Of a stretch of 64,000 nucleotides of DNA, positions 8,605 through 17,657 are shown piece after piece (position 1 is the first letter of the stretch; every line of letters starts with the position of its first letter). The position numbers and the translations under genes are program-made. The notes beneath the pieces are model-generated. The model did no database searches and was not told the DNA's origin. It was given only the letters and a program-made list of their open reading frames with translations. This DNA is from Hoeflea_A sp965228785 (GTDB lineage Bacteria; Pseudomonadota; Alphaproteobacteria; Rhizobiales; Rhizobiaceae): positions 2,232,001 to 2,296,000 of the forward strand of contig CBDDIF010000002.1 in the NCBI GenBank assembly GCA_965228785.1, written 5' to 3'.

Positions 8605-9906
8605 TTAGGCATGCCGCGGCACGAACAGAAAGCCCACCACAAACATCGCGAATGGCAGCACCGCATTGGTCACGAGCACTGCGCTGTAGCTGCCGCTGAG
8701 CACGAAGACCGTGCTCGCCACCGCCATGCCCAAGGTACCGCCGAGCAGTTGCGCGGTCATCGCGATGCCGCCGACCTGCCCATGCTTTTCCTCCGGGGCC
8801 GTCTTGACCAGGGCGCTGCGCGGAGGCGCGAACATGAAGATCGTGCCCAGGCTCCACATAAGAAACCCGGGAACCATCAGCGCATAGCTCTCCGCTTGAG
8901 CCGCGTAGGCTGTCCAAAGCAACCCGGCCGTCGACGACAGCAAGGCCGCAAGCACCAGCGGGCGCGCTCCGTACCGGTCGGCGAGGCTGCCGGAAGGCTC
9001 AGCGAGGAACGGCGCCATGACAACCGACACCATGATCGCCAGACCCGCTGTCAACGGGCTCATGTGCAGGCGATCCTGCAGATAGTGCGCACCGAAAACG
9101 ATGACGGTGATCTTGCCAAACTGGGCGGCAAATATCGCCAGGGCATAGAAACTGAAGCCCCGATCCTTGAACAGATCAATCTCGATGAGTGGCGCAGCAC
9201 GGCTGGTCTCGATGCGGACAAACAGGCCAATCAACACGATGCCTGCGGCCAGGCAACCAAGGGTCCGTTCATCGGCCCAGCCCCAATCCGTTCCCTGCAT
9301 CAGCCCGACGACGAAGAGACAGAGGCCACCGACGATTGTCACCAACCCAATCCAGTCAAGCCGCGGCGCGGTCGCCGTCCGCTTCGGATCCGACCAATTG
9401 CGCACGACGATCAGCGCGATGAGGGCGACCAGTGGCAGGTTGATCCAGAAGATCCAGCGCCACGATAGAAGATCGGTGAACAGGCCGCCGACCAAGGGAC
9501 CAAGTGCCAAGAACGTTGTTCCTGTCGCGCCATAGATGCCGAGGGCCATGCCTCGCCGCTCAGGCGGAAACGCGATCGTGATCATCGCCATCGACAACGG
9601 AAAGATAACGGCCGCGCCGATCCCCTGTACCGCGCGTGCAGCGATCAACACGGCGCCCGATGGCGCGAAACCGCAGACGAGAGATGCGAGAGAAAAGGTG
9701 GCTACACCGGCAAGGAACATGCGCTTGTGGCCATATAAATCCGCCAGTTTGCCGCCGGCAGCAGCGAGCGCAGCAAACACGAGGAGGTAGGCATTGACGA
9801 TCCAGTGGGTGGCCAGTTGCGAGATTCCGAACTCACGGCTGATCGACAGAAGCGCAACGCTGACTACCGTTTCATCGAGTAAAATCAGACCGATGACCCC
9901 ACCCAT
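8605..9906 (-). CDS. MFS transporter, DHA2 (EmrB/QacA-like) family
   Basis: The 433-aa hydrophobic protein has MFS signatures: LDETVVSVAL in helix 1 (DHA2 form LD-TIVNVAL), GGKLADLYGHKRMF for motif A and about 14 possible membrane segments. The family exports drugs, dyes or metabolites by proton antiport. The ATG at 9906 begins almost directly in helix 1. The in-frame codons upstream still read like protein (SDTAEGRRWRILLA), but no ATG, GTG or TTG precedes them before about 10020. The start is therefore uncertain, and the protein may have lost its original start or use a rare codon. It converges with the peptide-transporter operon. Confidence 0.82.
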   Translation of the reverse strand: MGGVIGLILLDETVVSVALLSISREFGISQLATHWIVNAYLLVFAALAAAGGKLADLYGHKRMFLAGVATFSLASLVCGFAPSGAVLIAARAVQGIGAAVIFPLSMAMITIAFPPERRGMALGIYGATGTTFLALGPLVGGLFTDLLSWRWIFWINLPLVALIALIVVRNWSDPKRTATAPRLDWIGLVTIVGGLCLFVVGLMQGTDWGWADERTLGCLAAGIVLIGLFVRIETSRAAPLIEIDLFKDRGFSFYALAIFAAQFGKITVIVFGAHYLQDRLHMSPLTAGLAIMVSVVMAPFLAEPSGSLADRYGARPLVLAALLSSTAGLLWTAYAAQAESYALMVPGFLMWSLGTIFMFAPPRSALVKTAPEEKHGQVGGIAMTAQLLGGTLGMAVASTVFVLSGSYSAVLVTNAVLPFAMFVVGFLFVPRHA

Positions 9907-10076
9907 AGCAAGCAGGATCCGCCAGCGTCGGCCTTCAGCGGTATCGGAGAAAATGTCGATCAGGCATCTCCTCGAACAAATCGGATCAAAGGCACCATAG
10001 CGCCTGTAGTGAGCCCATAGCGATGGGTTTTGCCCCGGGTCGTTTCCGGCTATGGCTGAAACAGGAGGTGCAGCCG

Positions 10077-10307
10077 ATGAAGATCACCCTGAGCGACGAC
10101 CGGCGGGCGGAGTTTCTCAATTCCCTGCGGGCGCTGTTCGAAGACGAGTTCGATGAACCCCTGTCGGAGTTTCGTGCCAACGCGGTGCTGGATTTGTTCC
10201 TGAAAGTGCTCGGCCCGTCCGTCTACAATCAGGCGGTCCAGGATGTCCGCGCGCACCTGCAGACCAAACTTGATGATTTGGATGGGGAGATCTATGCCAA
10301 TGAGTGA
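10077..10307 (+). CDS. DUF2164 family protein
   Basis: The 76-aa product matches the small DUF2164 family: the DEFDEPLSEFRANAVLDLFL and LGPSVYNQAV segments correspond to the conserved core of that family, whose function is unknown. The start at 10077 is chosen over the longer frame from 10023 because AGGAGGTG lies six bases upstream of this ATG and the conserved region begins with MKITLS. It stands alone between a divergent exporter and a convergent secreted protein gene. Confidence 0.8.
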   Translation: MKITLSDDRRAEFLNSLRALFEDEFDEPLSEFRANAVLDLFLKVLGPSVYNQAVQDVRAHLQTKLDDLDGEIYANE

Positions 10308-10328
10308 ACCTCGGCGCGCTGGTTCCGC

Positions 10329-10904
10329 CTATTCGTCCCTGTTCGGCTTCGGAATTGGCAACGGGACAGTGCCGGTCAAACGTTCTGCTTTGGCCGCCGG
10401 AGCAACAGCATTCGCCGTTGGTGCCGCTGCATTCGCTGCCCTTCGCGTGTCGATCGAGATCGCTTCCAAAGCCCAACGGCCCGACAAGTACCGAAAAGAC
10501 ATGTTGAACACGACCTCCAGAGGCTTGGTCGGAAAGTAACCGACCATTTGCAGCAGGCCTTGCTGGTCATAGGTGGGTTGCCGCGCGAATACGGGATCGA
10601 AAAGCACGATCGGTCCAAAGTCCAGGTTCTGCGACCTTAGTGGTCCAAAGATACTTGCGAGCCTGGCCGCGTTGTTGGTTTCCTGAAATCCGGGCGATCC
10701 CAGCTCGCGAAATACGGTGTAATTGCCGGTGCGATTGGCGTTGTTGAGCGCGACAACGGTTGTTCGCAATAGAATTCGCAGAACGTTTGCGTCAATGACA
10801 GGTTGGTTGGCTTGCGCTGCGGCTTGCCCGCTTACAAACAAAGATGACAAAACGCATGCAGCAAACAGGAGCCGAAAGGCAGCGCTGCGGACCAGGGGTA
10901 TCAT
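10329..10904 (-). CDS. Secreted protein of unknown function next to adhesin gene
   Basis: From the ATG at 10904 (GGAGAG about eight bases upstream) the product has 191 aa. A signal peptide of about 30 residues ends in a GQAAAQA-type cleavage site. It is followed by a predicted alpha/beta domain with ALNNANRTGNYTVFRELGSP and a beta-rich FRYLSGRWALEAISID segment, then an Ala/Pro-rich C-terminus. The fold hints at an NTF2/SnoaL-like lumazine-type cup, but this is a guess. It lies 70 bases downstream of the trimeric autotransporter on the same strand, so the two may be co-transcribed and it could be a periplasmic helper. I do not recognise a named family. Confidence 0.6.
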   Translation of the reverse strand: MIPLVRSAAFRLLFAACVLSSLFVSGQAAAQANQPVIDANVLRILLRTTVVALNNANRTGNYTVFRELGSPGFQETNNAARLASIFGPLRSQNLDFGPIVLFDPVFARQPTYDQQGLLQMVGYFPTKPLEVVFNMSFRYLSGRWALEAISIDTRRAANAAAPTANAVAPAAKAERLTGTVPLPIPKPNRDE

Positions 10905-10974
10905 CCCGATCTCTCCATCTGACACTGGCACGCATCTCTTCGAGGCGGCAATCCATTTTGCTCGAATCTGACAA

Positions 10975-13704
10975 TTACCAAGTCAGTTGCGCTCCCATAC
11001 GTCCGGCAATCGTGTTCCTCTGGAAACCGTAGCCAATGCCGAACCCGACGGCAAGGCGCGTATCGCTGCCGAACAAGTCACGGGTAATGACACCCGTACT
11101 CGACAGGCCGACGGCGTTGTTGCCCTGGAAGTTGCCCCAGTTCACACGAATTCCGAAGTTCTCGTCGCCCACAAGGTCAGGACTCTCCAGCGCTACGGCA
11201 ATCGCAACGCCCTCTGCGGCGTCCCTCGATCTGCTGGCATTGTCAGCGATCAGGCCGCTTTGACCCGCATTGATGGAGTCGGCCAGGGCAGCGACAGGTG
11301 TCGCAGCCAGATTGCCGTCCTCATCGGACGTGAGAACGGAGATCGGCCCTTGCTGCGCCGCTGCGCTCGCCGCTGAAGTGATGCCGGGCGCTGTGTAGGT
11401 ATTGGAAGCGTTTCCGACGACGACTTGGTTATCGCGCGACGTGGATACCCCCGATCCGATGGCAACTGAATTGGCATATCCCGCGCTGGCGGCGTGACCG
11501 ACGGCGGTTGCGCCTGCAGCCGTTGCCTGTGAAAGCTCACCAAGCACCGTTGTGTTTGCGCCGCTGGCGATCGCGCCGAGACCAAAAGCGGCCGAATTGG
11601 TTCCGGTTGCCATTGCACCTGCGCCAACAGCGGTCGATCCAGAAGCCACGGAGCCGACACCCACAGCAGTCGCACCGACGGATGTGGCGTTCGCGCCGTG
11701 CCCAACCTGAATCGTATCGGCAGCCGGCCCTACCGAAACGAGCTGTTGAAGACCGGCGATGTTTGTTTCGTTGGTTTCGATGCTCACAGAGTTGAAGGCG
11801 ATGTTGGTTGTGTTCGTCGCAATATTGGTCGAATTCACTTCGATTGCACTTGTGTTTGATGCAATCCCCACCGCGTTGGTTGCAACATTTGCCGTATTGG
11901 TGGCGATGTTTGTGGCGTTGGTCGCGATATCCGTCGCATTGGTTGCGATGTTTGTGGCGTTGGTCGCGATACCCGTCGCATTGGTTGCGATGTTTGCCGT
12001 GTTGGTCGCGATGTTCGCTGTGTTGGTTGCGATGCTCGCAGTGTTGGTTGCGATGGCCGCGGTGTTGGCTCCGACACTCCCGACGCTCAACGCAACAAAG
12101 TTGTCGATCGCCGCGGTGTTGGCCGCAGCAACGGCCTGAACCGCTACGATGTCGGCCATGTTGACCACAATGTTTGCCTGGTTGAAACCAATTGCTGTGG
12201 TGTTGGTGTTGGCCTGAGTCTGGAGCTGGCCGCCATCCGAAGCCAGATTTCCGTTGGAGTCCGTGGTAAGAATGCCTTGAACAATTCCTTGGGCGCCTGA
12301 ACTGGCAGCGGAGGTAATCCCAGCGGCCCGATAGATATTGGCAGCGCCCCCCAAGGCGATCTGATTAGCCGCCGTCGTGTTGACACCAGAACCCAGTGCG
12401 GTGGAGTTGACGAAATTCGCAGCCGCCCCCTGGCCAAGTGCAGTTGCGTTGGTTGCGCCGGAAGCGATGGTTGCGCCCTGACCGACTGCGGTGCCGCTGT
12501 CGGCCAACACCTGAACTCCGTCACCCAGGGCAGTGTCGTTCGGTCCAGCTGCCAAAGCGCCACGTCCGATCACCGTGGCCCCGGAGCCTCTCGCCAGCGC
12601 ATCCTCACCGATCGCGATCGCACCGGCCGAAAGGGCCTGCGCGCCGTCCAGATCGCCATCACCGTCATTGCCGATAGCTATTGTGCCACGGTCGGCCAAT
12701 GTGTTGCCGCCGCGAGCGTCCTCACCGATGGCAATGGCGTTTTCTCCGACGGCCTCTGCGCTATCGCCCAGCGCCACGGAGTTTACCGACGACGCTTTTG
12801 ATGTCATTCCAAACGCCAGTGCATTGGCAGCCGTTGCCTGACTTGAAGCGCCTATCGCAATAGCAGCATTGCCTGTGGTTGCTTGGGACAGGATCCCGAT
12901 CGCAATCGATTGGCTGGCCGATGCCAGGGCGTTCGGTCCCACTGAAACCGCATTATCGGCGGTTGCCACGCTGGAACTACCGATTGCCACAGAATTCTGG
13001 CTAGCCGAATTTGTGAAGGCGCCGATGGCCACTGCACTGCTGGCAACTGCCGCGCTGCTATTGCCGATGGAAATCGCGTTTTGCGCAAGCGCGTCGGCGG
13101 TGCGGCCTAATGCTATTGCGGCGTCCGCCTCAGCTTCAGCTGAATTGCCTATGGCCACTGCGTCTGTCGCGGTGGCATCGCTGCCTGTGCCGAGAGCGAC
13201 CGCATTGATAGCGATCGCGTCGCTGTTAATACCGATGGCCACCGCATTGCTGGCTTCAGCATCTGCAGAGTTGCCGATGGCAACAGCATTTACCCCGAAA
13301 GCATCTGCTGTTCGACCAATGGCCACGGCACCCGAGAAGGTCGCCTCGGAAGAATTTCCAATGGCCACCGCGCCAATCGCCGTAGCCGAGGAAAACACGC
13401 CGACGGAAACGGTGTTTTCGCCCGCCGCATTGCTGGAATTGCCAATCGCCAGCGCGTTGGTTGCTCCCGCTGTGGCACCATTACCGCACGCCAGTCGACT
13501 GTTGTCGCCGGCAGAATTGGCGCCAAGGTCTCCGTCAATATTGGAATCGGCATTCCCGTCATTGTTAGTATCGAGCAAACAATCGTCGGCATAGGCCGTT
13601 TGCGGCTCCGTCACGAAAGGCGCAGCGATTAGCAAAAAGACCAGCGAACCAGCTGATGTTATCCATCTTCGCACCGGCGGTGATTCATACCTGGATATCG
13701 TCAT
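10975..13704 (-). CDS. Trimeric autotransporter adhesin (YadA/Hia type)
   Basis: A 909-aa surface protein. After a signal peptide (MTISRYESPPVRRW then a hydrophobic core, cleavage near AYA at residue 38) comes an Asp/Asn-rich segment. A long left-handed beta-roll head follows, made of about 14-residue repeats of the form AVAIGNSxDAxASN (from about residue 84 to 430). Two neck-like modules (NIYRAAGITSAAS and NTYTAPGITSAAS) flank a heptad coiled-coil stalk of IATNTAN units. The C-terminus (GIRVNWGNFQGNNAVGLS to a final QLTW) matches the four-strand YadA anchor. Such proteins trimerise in the outer membrane and mediate adhesion or biofilm formation. The start at 13704 is preferred over 13911 because GAGG precedes it and a signal peptide follows directly. 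Confidence 0.9.
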   Translation of the reverse strand: MTISRYESPPVRRWITSAGSLVFLLIAAPFVTEPQTAYADDCLLDTNNDGNADSNIDGDLGANSAGDNSRLACGNGATAGATNALAIGNSSNAAGENTVSVGVFSSATAIGAVAIGNSSEATFSGAVAIGRTADAFGVNAVAIGNSADAEASNAVAIGINSDAIAINAVALGTGSDATATDAVAIGNSAEAEADAAIALGRTADALAQNAISIGNSSAAVASSAVAIGAFTNSASQNSVAIGSSSVATADNAVSVGPNALASASQSIAIGILSQATTGNAAIAIGASSQATAANALAFGMTSKASSVNSVALGDSAEAVGENAIAIGEDARGGNTLADRGTIAIGNDGDGDLDGAQALSAGAIAIGEDALARGSGATVIGRGALAAGPNDTALGDGVQVLADSGTAVGQGATIASGATNATALGQGAAANFVNSTALGSGVNTTAANQIALGGAANIYRAAGITSAASSGAQGIVQGILTTDSNGNLASDGGQLQTQANTNTTAIGFNQANIVVNMADIVAVQAVAAANTAAIDNFVALSVGSVGANTAAIATNTASIATNTANIATNTANIATNATGIATNATNIATNATDIATNATNIATNTANVATNAVGIASNTSAIEVNSTNIATNTTNIAFNSVSIETNETNIAGLQQLVSVGPAADTIQVGHGANATSVGATAVGVGSVASGSTAVGAGAMATGTNSAAFGLGAIASGANTTVLGELSQATAAGATAVGHAASAGYANSVAIGSGVSTSRDNQVVVGNASNTYTAPGITSAASAAAQQGPISVLTSDEDGNLAATPVAALADSINAGQSGLIADNASRSRDAAEGVAIAVALESPDLVGDENFGIRVNWGNFQGNNAVGLSSTGVITRDLFGSDTRLAVGFGIGYGFQRNTIAGRMGAQLTW
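11752..12139 (-). repeat. 21-bp tandem repeats encoding IATNTAN heptads
   Basis: The stalk-coding part of the adhesin gene consists of imperfect 21-bp direct repeats, visible on the plus strand as recurring gttggttgcgatgttt/gtggcgttggtcgcgat units. Each unit encodes one heptad (IATNTAN, IATNATN, IATNATD and so on), about 12-15 heptads in all. The coiled-coil register (Ile and Asn at core positions) is typical of trimeric adhesin stalks. The near-identical units could change copy number by slippage without shifting the frame. Confidence 0.8.
12290..13455 (-). repeat. Degenerate 42-bp repeats encoding the YadA-type head
   Basis: Within the adhesin gene a diverged 42-bp periodicity encodes about 14-residue AVAIG-containing head repeats. 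It is most regular between about 12,750 and 13,455 and irregular after an IAIGEDARGG stretch. The repeats are protein-level motifs with little nucleotide identity, unlike the stalk. Confidence 0.65.
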
Positions 13705-14082
13705 GCCATCCTCATCGAACTCAGGGTATATATGGTGGCATACATCGCGCTGTCCGGCGGTCTCGGTCGCGCTCAGCAGTCCAACTAGCGTTACGCCGGC
13801 TTTCCGGAGAGACTGACGAACTCGCTGAACTAATCTGTGCCGCACAAAGCGACGCACGCCCCCCATTTGCCGTCGTCGGCATCGTAGCCGGATTTCCAAC
13901 AGTTGGGCCAATCACAATGTATTGGGTAGTCCACACAGTCGATCCCCAATGGATGTTCGGTTTCCTCCGGGTTGCTCTTAGAAATCATCAAGGGTCGTAA
14001 GTGTAATCTCGACGAGACCGTCAGGAACCCGGCTTTTACCAGCAGCCTATTTTCTGTATGGCTGGGTCAGGGAGGCACCTGA
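13705..14082. other. Intergenic stretch between divergent adhesin and SAHH-like genes
   Basis: I see no convincing gene in these 378 bases. The frames present have no recognisable motif and poor start signals. The region must hold the divergent promoters of the adhesin (minus strand) and of the small ORF plus SAHH-like gene (plus strand), but no clear -35/-10 pair stands out. Confidence 0.4.
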
Positions 14083-14178
14083 ATGCAAATCGATCTCAGC
14101 GAATACCGGCTATGCGAATTCACGCGAACATTCTCGTTGAAGTTCAATGAAGTTTCGGTCGAGAAACTGTGCCGATGA
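14083..14178 (+). CDS. Small upstream ORF (31 aa), coupled to SAHH-like gene
   Basis: An ATG at 14083 with a strong ribosome-binding site (GGGAGG, about seven bases upstream) opens a 31-residue frame beginning MQIDLSEYRLCEFTR. Its TGA overlaps the ATG of the SAHH-like gene as ATGA. The peptide has no recognised motif beyond two cysteines. Such a layout suggests a translated leader that feeds ribosomes to the next gene, or a small protein in its own right. The codons are not obviously biased, so expression is inferred only from the start signal and coupling. Confidence 0.4.
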   Translation: MQIDLSEYRLCEFTRTFSLKFNEVSVEKLCR

Positions 14179-15329
14179 CTGAGAACAGCCGGATTGACTG
14201 GGTTTCAGCGAGTTGCCGCCTGTTGCAGTCCGTCGCCCGGGAATACAGCACTACGAGACCGTTTGACGGCATGCTGATCGGGACGGCGATCCATCTGGAG
14301 CCGAAAACCGCGGCACTGCTGACAACGCTAAAAGCAGGCGGTGCTGAAATTGTCTCAACCGGCAATCTCAACAGCACACAGGCCGAAACGATCGCCTATC
14401 TGGAACAGCACGGCATCTCCGTCGTTGGTGAGCAAACAACCGATGCCGGTGCCCATGGCCGCTTCCTTGATGCAATCATTGAGAAACAACCGGACCTCCT
14501 TCTCGACAATGGCGGCGATCTGTTTGCCCGGGCGGCGGTGAGCCCCTACGCCAAACTGCTCGGTGGCACCGAAGAAACCACATCGGGACGTATGCGGCTG
14601 GAGCCGATGCGAGGCGCCCTGCCCTTCCCTGTGCTGGTGATCAATGACAGTCCGATCAAGCAGTTCGCGGAAAACCGTCATGCGGTCGGACAGAGCCTGT
14701 TCGAAAGCTACATGCGGTTTACCAACCGGGCGACGAACGGCAAGCGCGTCACTGTGTTCGGCTACGGTGCCTGCGGCCGCGGCACCGCCGCCTGCTTTCA
14801 GGCTGCGCACGCCGATGTGAGCGTCGTCGACGCCGATCCGGTGACGACGCTGGAGGCCCATTTCGACGGTTTCCGCACACCGGTGAAGGACGACGCAATT
14901 CGCAGCGCGGATGTCATTGTCACCGTTACCGGTGCGGCGGACATCCTGACTGCGGCGGCGCTGCCCTTGCTGAAGGATGGCGTCATTTTGCTGAATGGCG
15001 GCCACTTCCCGGTCGAGATCGACGCGGATGGCTTACGCACATCCGCTGATGTCAGAAATGTCGTTTCATACCCCGATGAAGGCATCGAGACCCTGGAAAT
15101 GGCCGATGGAAGGGCGATCCATGTGCTCGCTGGTGGCCATATGGCCAATCTTGCAGGCCCCCGTCCTCTTGGCAATTCGATCGAATCGATGGATCTCGGC
15201 TTCACGCTTCAGGTCCGTTGTCTGGAGAGGGTCGCCGCAGGAGGCCTTGGTGCCGAGCACAGTGTGGTGCCGGTACCAGCGGACATCGACGCGGCGGTGG
15301 CTGAAGCCTATCTGGATCTGTCGCGCTAG
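14175..15329 (+). CDS. S-adenosylhomocysteinase-like protein (short paralogue)
   Basis: The 384-aa product follows the S-adenosylhomocysteine hydrolase fold. It has LDNGGDL (canonical DDGGD), EETTSGRMRL (canonical EETTTGVxRL), VINDSPIKQFAENRHAVGQSL (canonical VNDSVTKSKFDN--G--SL), and then a Rossmann NAD site GYGACGRGTAACF (canonical GYGDVGKG-A). True AhcY proteins are about 430-470 aa and end in a KPDHYRY tail that reaches the partner's NAD; here that tail is absent and the protein stops after AYLDLSR. The substrate-side motifs are also altered (DNGGD, QFAEN). I infer an NAD-dependent hydrolase of the AhcY superfamily acting on a different thioether or nucleoside. The ATG at 14175 is preferred to GTG 14169 because it overlaps the upstream small ORF stop. 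Confidence 0.75.
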   Translation: MTENSRIDWVSASCRLLQSVAREYSTTRPFDGMLIGTAIHLEPKTAALLTTLKAGGAEIVSTGNLNSTQAETIAYLEQHGISVVGEQTTDAGAHGRFLDAIIEKQPDLLLDNGGDLFARAAVSPYAKLLGGTEETTSGRMRLEPMRGALPFPVLVINDSPIKQFAENRHAVGQSLFESYMRFTNRATNGKRVTVFGYGACGRGTAACFQAAHADVSVVDADPVTTLEAHFDGFRTPVKDDAIRSADVIVTVTGAADILTAAALPLLKDGVILLNGGHFPVEIDADGLRTSADVRNVVSYPDEGIETLEMADGRAIHVLAGGHMANLAGPRPLGNSIESMDLGFTLQVRCLERVAAGGLGAEHSVVPVPADIDAAVAEAYLDLSR

Positions 15330-15452
15330 GGAAAAGCATCCGCCATGAGCACCCATCGCCTCGGAGCGGCTACGGCCGCGGACGCTCTGGGCGGCGGGGC
15401 GGAGCGCTGACTGACGACAGAGAGAGCAAACTGCCCAACCATTGCCGACCAT

Positions 15453-17657
15453 CTATGCTGACTTCAGTTCCGAATTTGGTGGAGTTATATCGTTCGAGGC
15501 CTCCCAACCGCGTTCCTCTGACAGACGAAAGCGGGCGGACAGTGCTTTCAGAGTATCGGCTTCACTGCTCAGATTGTGGCTCGCCGCGTTGGTCTCCTCG
15601 GCCATGGCGGCATTCTGCTGGGTCATCTGATCCATTTGAATGATCGCCGTGTTGATTTCGGAGATTCCCGCGGATTGCTCCTGTGCGTTGTTGACGATCG
15701 TCTGGATGCCCTCGTTGATTTCGCCCATTTGGGTGGCGATCTTCTCCAAGGATTTACCCGTTTCCTGGACCTGGCTGACGCCGGTTTGGACATGTCCTGA
15801 CGATGACGCAATCAAGTCGCTGATATCGCGCGCTGCCTGGGCAGAACGTTGCGCCAGTTCACGCACCTCCTGGGCTACCACGGCAAACCCTTTGCCGGCC
15901 TCACCTGCCCGCGCCGCTTCAACACCAGCATTGAGCGCAAGCAGATTGGTCTGAAAAGCGATTTCGTCGATCATACCAATGATGCTGCCTATCTCCTGGG
16001 ACGAGGTTTCTATCTTCTCCATCGCCTGGACAGCGTCCTGCACGATGCGCGACGACGTAAGCGTGACCTCGTTGGTTTCGGCAACGCGCTTGCCGGCTTC
16101 TTCGGCTCGCATGGCTCCATTTTTGACTGTCGTGGTGATCTCGTCCAACGCGGAGGCAGTCTGCTCGAGCGACGCCGCCTGCTGTTCGGTTCGCATCGAC
16201 ATGTCGCTAACCGATGACTGCAGCTCACGAGACCTCTCCTGGATGGTCACGGAGCTCGAATTGACGGAGGCGAGGGCAGCTTCCAGTGCGTCGACAGCTG
16301 CGTTGAAATCCAGCCTAATCCGGTCGAGATCGCCGACAAAGGTCTCTTCAATGCGGTGGGCGACGTTGCCGTCCGCAAGTTTCCCAAGACCAGTAGCGAG
16401 GGCTGAGATAACTGTGTTTAGGGCCGCTTCCTCGCTGGCCTTTTGTGCCTCACGCTCATTGCGCTCCTGCTCGCTTTGCGCACGCTCTTTTGCGACAGCT
16501 TCCTCCATCGCCACCTTCTCGACGGCCCCCTGCTGCAGCGTCTTCTATGCGCTTGCCATCGCGCCGAGTTCGTCACGACGCTCCGTGCCGGCGATTTCGA
16601 TATCGAGGTTGCCCTTTGCAATCTGCCCCACAGCCCGCGTGAGGCCAAGCAACGGCCGAGTTACGCTCCTGGTAATGAGAAAGGCGAGGAACATCGCACC
16701 TATGACGGCTGCAATCGTGAAGGCGGCCAGGACCCAAACTTCCGTCTGGCGCTTGTCAGCCAAGTGCCGCGCATCCGCTTGCAAATGGCGCGCCACCTCC
16801 TGTTCAAGCTCGTACAATGCCCTGATGCGATTGCTGGCTAAGCGGAACCAGTCCGAAGCCTCAATTGTTGAACGATCGGTTTGAGGGTCGAAGATGCGAT
16901 TGCGCATCGGTGCAACTGCGGCGATTTCTGCCGCGCCTAACATCTCCCGATACTGCGCACGCCTCTCAACTGGCTCCTGCTCAACAAAGACTTCGATCAA
17001 AGCTTCCTGTACGGATGCGAACGACTGCATGCGGGAATTTTCCCGGTCTGTTAGGGTACCGCTGGCGATTGCGCCTGCTACGAAGCCACGCTCCTGGCCC
17101 GCGATTTCCTTCGCTTCTCCAAGATCGACCATTCCGTTTATCGCAACTGCAATCCGGCCGGCGTCGATGATGTCGGCGGCGGTGTGACCGACGTTGAGCC
17201 CGCTCTTGATCACCTTTGTATATCCGCTCATAACCTCTGTGAGGGCAATCTCGCGACTGTCGATTTGTGGTCGTGTCTTAATGAGTTCGCGCGCCTGTGC
17301 CTCAAACAGGGTCAATGCTTCGTTGAGTTCCAAACTGCCAACCGCCGCAAGCCGCTTCTCTTGAGTTCCAAACACCTCAAATCCGGCATCCACACGCCTT
17401 CGCGCCTCGCTGAGCGCCGATTGCGGTCTCTCCGCATTGCTTCCCAGATAGATGGCCGACTGTCCCCGTTCGACTTGCAGGCGGCTAACAAAGACGCTGA
17501 GTTCTGCGATGGTTTCGACCATCAGGGCTGCTTTTTCAGACGACTGAGCCTCTCGCCAGGATCGGTTGATCAAAAGAACGGATATCACCGCCATCGCGAA
17601 AATAGGAATAGCAACTGCAACGGCCAGCCTTAGTGATGTAGAACCTCGCGAAAACAT
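15453..17657 (-). pseudogene. NIT-domain methyl-accepting chemotaxis protein split by amber codon
   Basis: One continuous reading frame encodes a whole chemoreceptor, interrupted by a single in-frame TAG at 16545-16547. The first part (370 aa from 17657) has TM helix 1 (residues 9-31), a periplasmic region with a NIT-type pattern (FVSRLQVERGQSAIYLGS, GQERGFVAGAI), TM helix 2 (about 309-331) and the beginning of a HAMP domain. The second part continues in the same frame with helical linker and the MCP signalling hairpin, including the conserved tip DEIAFQTNLLALNAGVEAAR. An ATG at 16514 could restart translation and give a soluble 353-aa signalling fragment. The residue before the stop is Ala (ASA-stop-KTLQQGAVEK). 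A TTG-to-TAG change would explain it. Without the stop the receptor would be 734 aa. Recent nonsense mutation, sequencing error or read-through are all possible. Confidence 0.85.

Noticed and set aside
8524..9468. 314-aa plus-strand frame opposite the exporter
   Set aside because: Rich in His, Gln and Arg with no domain, and fully antisense to a clear MFS transporter.
11759..12139. Hydrophobic 126-aa plus-strand frame that looks like membrane helices
   Set aside because: It is the antisense reading of the 21-bp stalk repeats of the adhesin (complement of Ile/Ala/Thr/Asn codons), so the hydrophobicity is a by-product.
13721..13936. 71-aa minus-strand frame upstream of the adhesin
   Set aside because: No ribosome-binding site, no motif, and composition typical of random GC-rich frames; it overlaps the adhesin's likely promoter region.
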